The notes under the pieces: generated by a model
Databases searched by the model: none
Told to the model about the DNA's origin: nothing
Seen by the model: only the letters and a program-made list of their open reading frames with translations
Assembly: GCA_964564325.1 (NCBI GenBank)
Contig: CAZMBD010000107.1
Span: forward strand, 1-6,440
Reading direction: 5' to 3'
DNA length: 6,440 bases
Source: JAAZMA01 sp964564325
Lineage (GTDB): Bacteria > Bacillota > Clostridia > Tissierellales > Tepidimicrobiaceae
Translations under genes and position numbers: made by a program
Shown here: positions 5,696 to 6,440 of the stretch, in pieces
How positions within the stretch are numbered: the first letter of the stretch is position 1
How the letters are laid out: each line of letters starts with the position of its first letter

Positions 5696-5729
5696 ATAAA
5701 TTAATCGTGGATATCCACGATTAATTTAT
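5696..5729 (-). terminator. Perfect 34-base palindrome between mltG and trmR; possible attenuator
   Basis: Every base from 5696 to 5712 pairs with 5729 down to 5713. The core is TCGTGGATATCCACGA flanked by AT-only arms. As minus RNA it forms a hairpin of about 15 pairs with an AUAU loop, and the core is followed by the U-rich but interrupted UUAAUUUAU. This would be a weak intrinsic terminator or processing/stability hairpin after mltG, allowing partial read-through into trmR-trhP-udk. A dimeric-protein operator is also possible because the symmetry is perfect in DNA. Confidence 0.5.
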
Positions 5730-5738
5730 ATATTAAAA

Positions 5739-6440
5739 CTATTTATTAGGATTAGCCTTTTTATGTTCCTCATAAGTTCTTGAAAAAGTATGGCCACCTG
5801 TTCCATCTTCTTTGGTTCTAAAATACAAATAATCTACATCAGCAGGATTTATAGCTGCAACTAAAGACGCTTTCCCAGGAGATGCTATAGGATAAGGAGG
5901 TAGGCCTTCATGAATATAAGTATTGAAAACTGATTGAATTTGTGTATCTTTATCACTCAATCTTTCCTTCCTTTCTCCTAATGCATATTGGACTGTAGCA
6001 CAAGATTGTAGGAGCATTCCTTGATTTAATCTATTGTGAAATACTGCAGAAATTAACTCCCTTTCCTCATCTAATTTACCTTCTCTTTCAATAATAGAAG
6101 CTAAAGTTACTAATTCATTTAAATTTAATTTATATTTTCCCATTCCTTCTTTTATGTTTTGTTCGTAAACTTCGTAAAATAGTGATAACATTTTATCTAT
6201 AATTTCCTCTTCAGTAGCATCTATATATATTTCATAAGTAGAAGGGAATAAAAAGCCTTCTAATCCTTGTCCTTCCTCTAATTCCTTTAAAAATGAATGC
6301 TTATCCTCAAAATATTTTTTATCTGATGCTAATTCTAAAAATTTATCCTTATCTATTAATCCCTGTTCTGATAATTTATCCGCTATTTGACGTATTTCAT
6401 ATCCTTCTGGAATAGTAAATTGCACTACATTTTCATTTTT
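5739..6440 (-). CDS. mltG: Endolytic peptidoglycan transglycosylase MltG (C-terminal part; continues past the window)
   Basis: Membrane-anchored lytic transglycosylase of the YceG family that cleaves within nascent glycan strands and is thought to release them from synthesis. The window holds the last 233 residues. The frame is open to the edge, and the residues before VQFTIPEGY are still coding, so a GTG at 6425 is not the start; the N-terminal membrane anchor lies outside. Visible in order are the LysM-like FTIPEGYEIRQIADKL, LEGFLFPSTYEI, the catalytic segment TLASIIEREG (catalytic Glu codon 6089-6087), VFHNRL, LQSCATVQYAL, GLPPYPIASPG, and the C-terminal DYLYFRT, GGHTFSRTYEEH. All family hallmarks in this part are intact. 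It corresponds to B. subtilis yrrL at the head of the same gene block. Confidence 0.95.
   Translation of the reverse strand, partial: KNENVVQFTIPEGYEIRQIADKLSEQGLIDKDKFLELASDKKYFEDKHSFLKELEEGQGLEGFLFPSTYEIYIDATEEEIIDKMLSLFYEVYEQNIKEGMGKYKLNLNELVTLASIIEREGKLDEERELISAVFHNRLNQGMLLQSCATVQYALGERKERLSDKDTQIQSVFNTYIHEGLPPYPIASPGKASLVAAINPADVDYLYFRTKEDGTGGHTFSRTYEEHKKANPNK

Noticed and set aside
822..5724. Other open frames on the + strand at 822-1034, 1452-1685, 2722-3153, 5289-5474 and 5542-5724
   Set aside because: All lie opposite strongly supported minus-strand genes, show no domain-like sequence, and have no convincing ribosome binding sites.
6423..6425. GTG at 6425 as the start of mltG
   Set aside because: Coding sequence continues upstream to the window edge without a stop, no ribosome binding site is present, and the membrane anchor of the family would be missing.

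Overview
The window is strongly AT-rich, has strong AGGAGG-type ribosome binding sites, uses TTG starts freely and carries sporulation genes (a SigK sigma factor and a YhcN/YlaJ-type spore lipoprotein). This points to an anaerobic, endospore-forming low-GC Firmicute of the Clostridia/Tissierellia kind. Genus and species cannot be read from the sequence.

Layout: one gene on the + strand, a YhcN/YlaJ-like lipoprotein (85-711), converges on a long minus-strand block and is separated from it by a perfect bidirectional terminator hairpin (707-734). In transcription order (right to left) the minus block is mltG (partial, running off the right edge), trmR, trhP, udk, a class B penicillin-binding protein gene, and sigK. 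This is the conserved Bacillus subtilis yrrL-yrrM-yrrN/O-udk-(greA-yrrS)-pbpI neighbourhood, here with one U32 gene instead of two, without greA and yrrS, and with sigK appended at the end. No gene-free stretch exceeds 300 bases; the longest gaps are about 60 bases and each holds a hairpin.

Functions: MltG cuts nascent peptidoglycan strands. TrhP and TrmR are the two successive enzymes of 5-methoxyuridine formation at tRNA wobble U34. Udk salvages uridine/cytidine. The PBP is a monofunctional transpeptidase whose B. subtilis positional counterpart (PbpI/PBP4b) is a mother-cell sporulation protein. SigK is the late mother-cell sigma factor. The block therefore passes from housekeeping genes (mltG to udk) to sporulation genes (pbp, sigK).

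The most interesting signal is at that switch. Both sporulation genes have a long hairpin in the leader that buries their own Shine-Dalgarno sequence (3127-3160 for pbp; 1405-1459 for sigK). In both, a plausible sporulation promoter (sigma-E-like for pbp, sigma-K-like for sigK) is placed so that its transcript would begin after the blocking 5' arm. Read-through RNA from upstream genes would be folded shut or terminated, while RNA from the developmental promoter would be translatable. A second point is that sigK is intact (no skin element) and can encode only a 9-residue hydrophobic stub in place of the usual pro-sequence, because an in-frame stop and the lack of start codons upstream rule out a longer one. 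I found no mobile element, CRISPR array, tRNA or rRNA.
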